Positions 5,754 to 7,292 of a stretch of 7,292 nt of DNA are shown here, piece after piece. Under the pieces are notes generated by a model. It was not told the origin of the DNA and did no database searches. It saw nothing but the letters and a program-made list of their open reading frames with translations. This stretch comes from Polaromonas sp. Lineage in GTDB: Bacteria; Pseudomonadota; Gammaproteobacteria; Burkholderiales; Burkholderiaceae_C. Made by a program: the position numbers and the translations under genes. The stretch spans positions 1-7,292 of the forward strand of contig JAHFQQ010000179.1 of the NCBI GenBank assembly GCA_023259235.1. The letters run 5' to 3'. Position 1 is the stretch's first letter; each line of letters opens with the position of its first letter.

Positions 5754-7292
5754 TCAGAACTGGACAAGCAAGGTGCCAATCACAGCGTTTTCGATGTAAG
5801 ACGTGGTACCACCGCTGGACACGACGTGGCGGACTGCAACAGAAACCAGGGCCTGTTTGCCCACCCTGCCCGTGACGCTGACATTGAGCAACCGCAACGT
5901 TGTGTCTTGCAGACTGGAGTCCCCAGATGTGTCTTGCTGCGACGCAAGAACACCCAACGAATAATTGGGCGTTAATCGATGCGTGTAGTTGGCGCTGAAG
6001 CCGCGCTGGCGAACCGATGAGGAGTTACTGAGATCATCGATGGCCGCCGATAATTTGTCGACTCTGCTGCTCTCGCTTCGCGTGGCAATAAACGTTACCG
6101 TGTCGCGCACACCCAGCAGCGCGAACGACAAGTCTTGCCGGCGCTCAAGGGACACTGCCGACAGCAAAGAACTGTTGATGGCAACCACATTGGGATTCAG
6201 CCCGTTGGATTGCAAAAACGCATTGACCAATTGCGCGCGGGCGGTCGGGTTGGGCTCAATGGATGCAAACTGGCTGTACAAAAGGTCGTAGATGGATCCG
6301 GAACCGGCAATACTCGTAGTACCCGTTGGTACTTGAAGGCCTTTTAGATCGGTGAATTTCCATGCGGTGCGCGCCGTTCGGTGTTCAAAACTCAGGCCGT
6401 GCGTGCTCCCGAATGAATGGTGATCCCGGGAGGCCGACAGCGTGGTCACCGGCGATGGAAACCAGTCCACTCCGAAGCCGCTGACTCCGTAGCTTTGCTT
6501 GTCGAAGCTGGTGTAGTTATTGGCTTCCCGCCCGGCCTTGGAAAACACACGCAATTGGGGTGTGACTCTGTAGGACAGGCCAAGAATCAAATGGTCATCG
6601 TCGGTCCGGCGACCGGCGCTGTAGTCAACGGTCTGCTGGCTGGCATCAGCCGACCAGCCAAGACTCCGCAAGGTGCTGTCGCCGTTGATTTTCACAAAGC
6701 TATCGGTCGTTTTCACATTTGAGAACGCATCCGCATTGCTGCTTGTGATTGCCCGGCTGTAACGAGCCTCATAACTGCCCAGATCACCCAGTCGGCCGCG
6801 CAGATAGGGTGAGATCCGGTAGCTGGAAACGTCGGCTTGATTGGCGTTGATGGATGTGTTGCCGATTGACTGGGTGCCGAAGGCCGAGATGGCCTGCCGA
6901 GCAATGGAACCGCTGAAATCGAGATAGGCCCAGTTGTCAACCGCCTCCAGCGTGCCGGCCGTATTTAGCGCGTGCTGGTACTGGTTGGCCGACGAGTTCT
7001 GGGCATACCCGATCTTGTCCACGGAATAGTCTAAATAGCCCTTGAGCCGGCGGCCTTCACTGTTAATGCGGATGCCCGGGCTGATCTCGGTAACCATATC
7101 TGACTGCTTATCGACATTGCTCAGGCGGACGTTATCCGTCAGGGTCTCGGTGACCGAGACGCGCGGCACAATGGACACTGTCCGACTCGGACCCGAGTCT
7201 GAGCCAGACTGCTGAGCAGAAGCGCCAGCCGACGCCATAATCAAACCAGCCGCCACCGACAGTGACGTGGTCGTAATTCGCAGAGCCCATAG
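5754..7292 (-). CDS. PEP-CTERM system-associated outer-membrane beta-barrel protein (5' end cut by window edge)
   Basis: An exported protein of the XrtA-associated outer-membrane family (TIGR03016-like), probably an outer-membrane component of exopolysaccharide export. The frame is open for 512 codons from the right edge to a TGA at 5756-5754. The first residues read LWALRITTTSLSVAAGLIMA and then SAGASA before QQSGSD, a convincing signal peptide with a predicted cut after ASA. A GTG at 7256 and an ATG at 7238 are in frame, but either would remove the basic n-region (Arg) and shorten the signal, so the true start most likely lies just beyond the window. The mature part has many alternating hydrophobic/polar strands, aromatic-rich turns such as LKGYLDYSVDKIGY, and ends in the strand VIGTLLVQF with terminal Phe, as barrel proteins do. 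A helical-looking insert falls near 6180-6300. The family assignment is good; the function in transport is inferred. Confidence 0.88.
   Translation of the reverse strand, partial: LWALRITTTSLSVAAGLIMASAGASAQQSGSDSGPSRTVSIVPRVSVTETLTDNVRLSNVDKQSDMVTEISPGIRINSEGRRLKGYLDYSVDKIGYAQNSSANQYQHALNTAGTLEAVDNWAYLDFSGSIARQAISAFGTQSIGNTSINANQADVSSYRISPYLRGRLGDLGSYEARYSRAITSSNADAFSNVKTTDSFVKINGDSTLRSLGWSADASQQTVDYSAGRRTDDDHLILGLSYRVTPQLRVFSKAGREANNYTSFDKQSYGVSGFGVDWFPSPVTTLSASRDHHSFGSTHGLSFEHRTARTAWKFTDLKGLQVPTGTTSIAGSGSIYDLLYSQFASIEPNPTARAQLVNAFLQSNGLNPNVVAINSSLLSAVSLERRQDLSFALLGVRDTVTFIATRSESSRVDKLSAAIDDLSNSSSVRQRGFSANYTHRLTPNYSLGVLASQQDTSGDSSLQDTTLRLLNVSVTGRVGKQALVSVAVRHVVSSGGTTSYIENAVIGTLLVQF

Overview
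The window is a dense block of six co-directional genes, all on the minus strand. It is the conserved core of an exosortase A (XrtA/EpsH) exopolysaccharide locus, the kind that travels with PEP-CTERM protein sorting in Gram-negative bacteria. The family set (XrtA with fused EpsI domain, PEP-CTERM FemAB protein, DUF3473 polysaccharide deacetylase, WecB, XrtA-associated ATPase, large outer-membrane beta-barrel protein) and the moderately high GC content suggest a betaproteobacterium, most likely Burkholderiales (Comamonadaceae-like). The genus cannot be fixed from this sequence alone.

In transcription order (right to left): a PEP-CTERM-associated outer-membrane beta-barrel protein (stop at 5754, open at the right edge); an ExeA-type AAA ATPase (5750-4644); non-hydrolysing UDP-GlcNAc 2-epimerase WecB (4647-3451); a NodB-type polysaccharide deacetylase with C-terminal DUF3473 region (3441-2578); a FemAB/GNAT-like protein (2594-1533); and exosortase A with fused EpsI domain (1536 to the left edge, stop not reached). 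The exosortase is easily missed because it has no stop codon in the window and a shorter out-of-frame ORF overlaps its beginning. Its translation shows the Cys, Arg and His motifs of the family.

No gap between genes exceeds 9 bases. Two junctions are ATGA overlaps, one is a 17-base overlap, and at one the stop codon of the upstream gene forms part of the next ribosome binding site. This points to one polycistronic transcript with translational coupling; its promoter and terminator lie outside the window. I see no RNA gene, mobile element, CRISPR array, terminator or intergenic region above 10 bases, and the plus strand has no convincing gene.

Inferred joint role: WecB supplies UDP-ManNAc for a surface polysaccharide, the deacetylase modifies the polymer, the ATPase and barrel protein belong to its assembly or export, and XrtA cleaves PEP-CTERM proteins at the inner membrane. 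The FemAB-like protein has an unknown acyl or aminoacyl transfer role. No PEP-CTERM substrate is encoded in the window. The system is a known one; the points of interest are details of architecture, not a new system.
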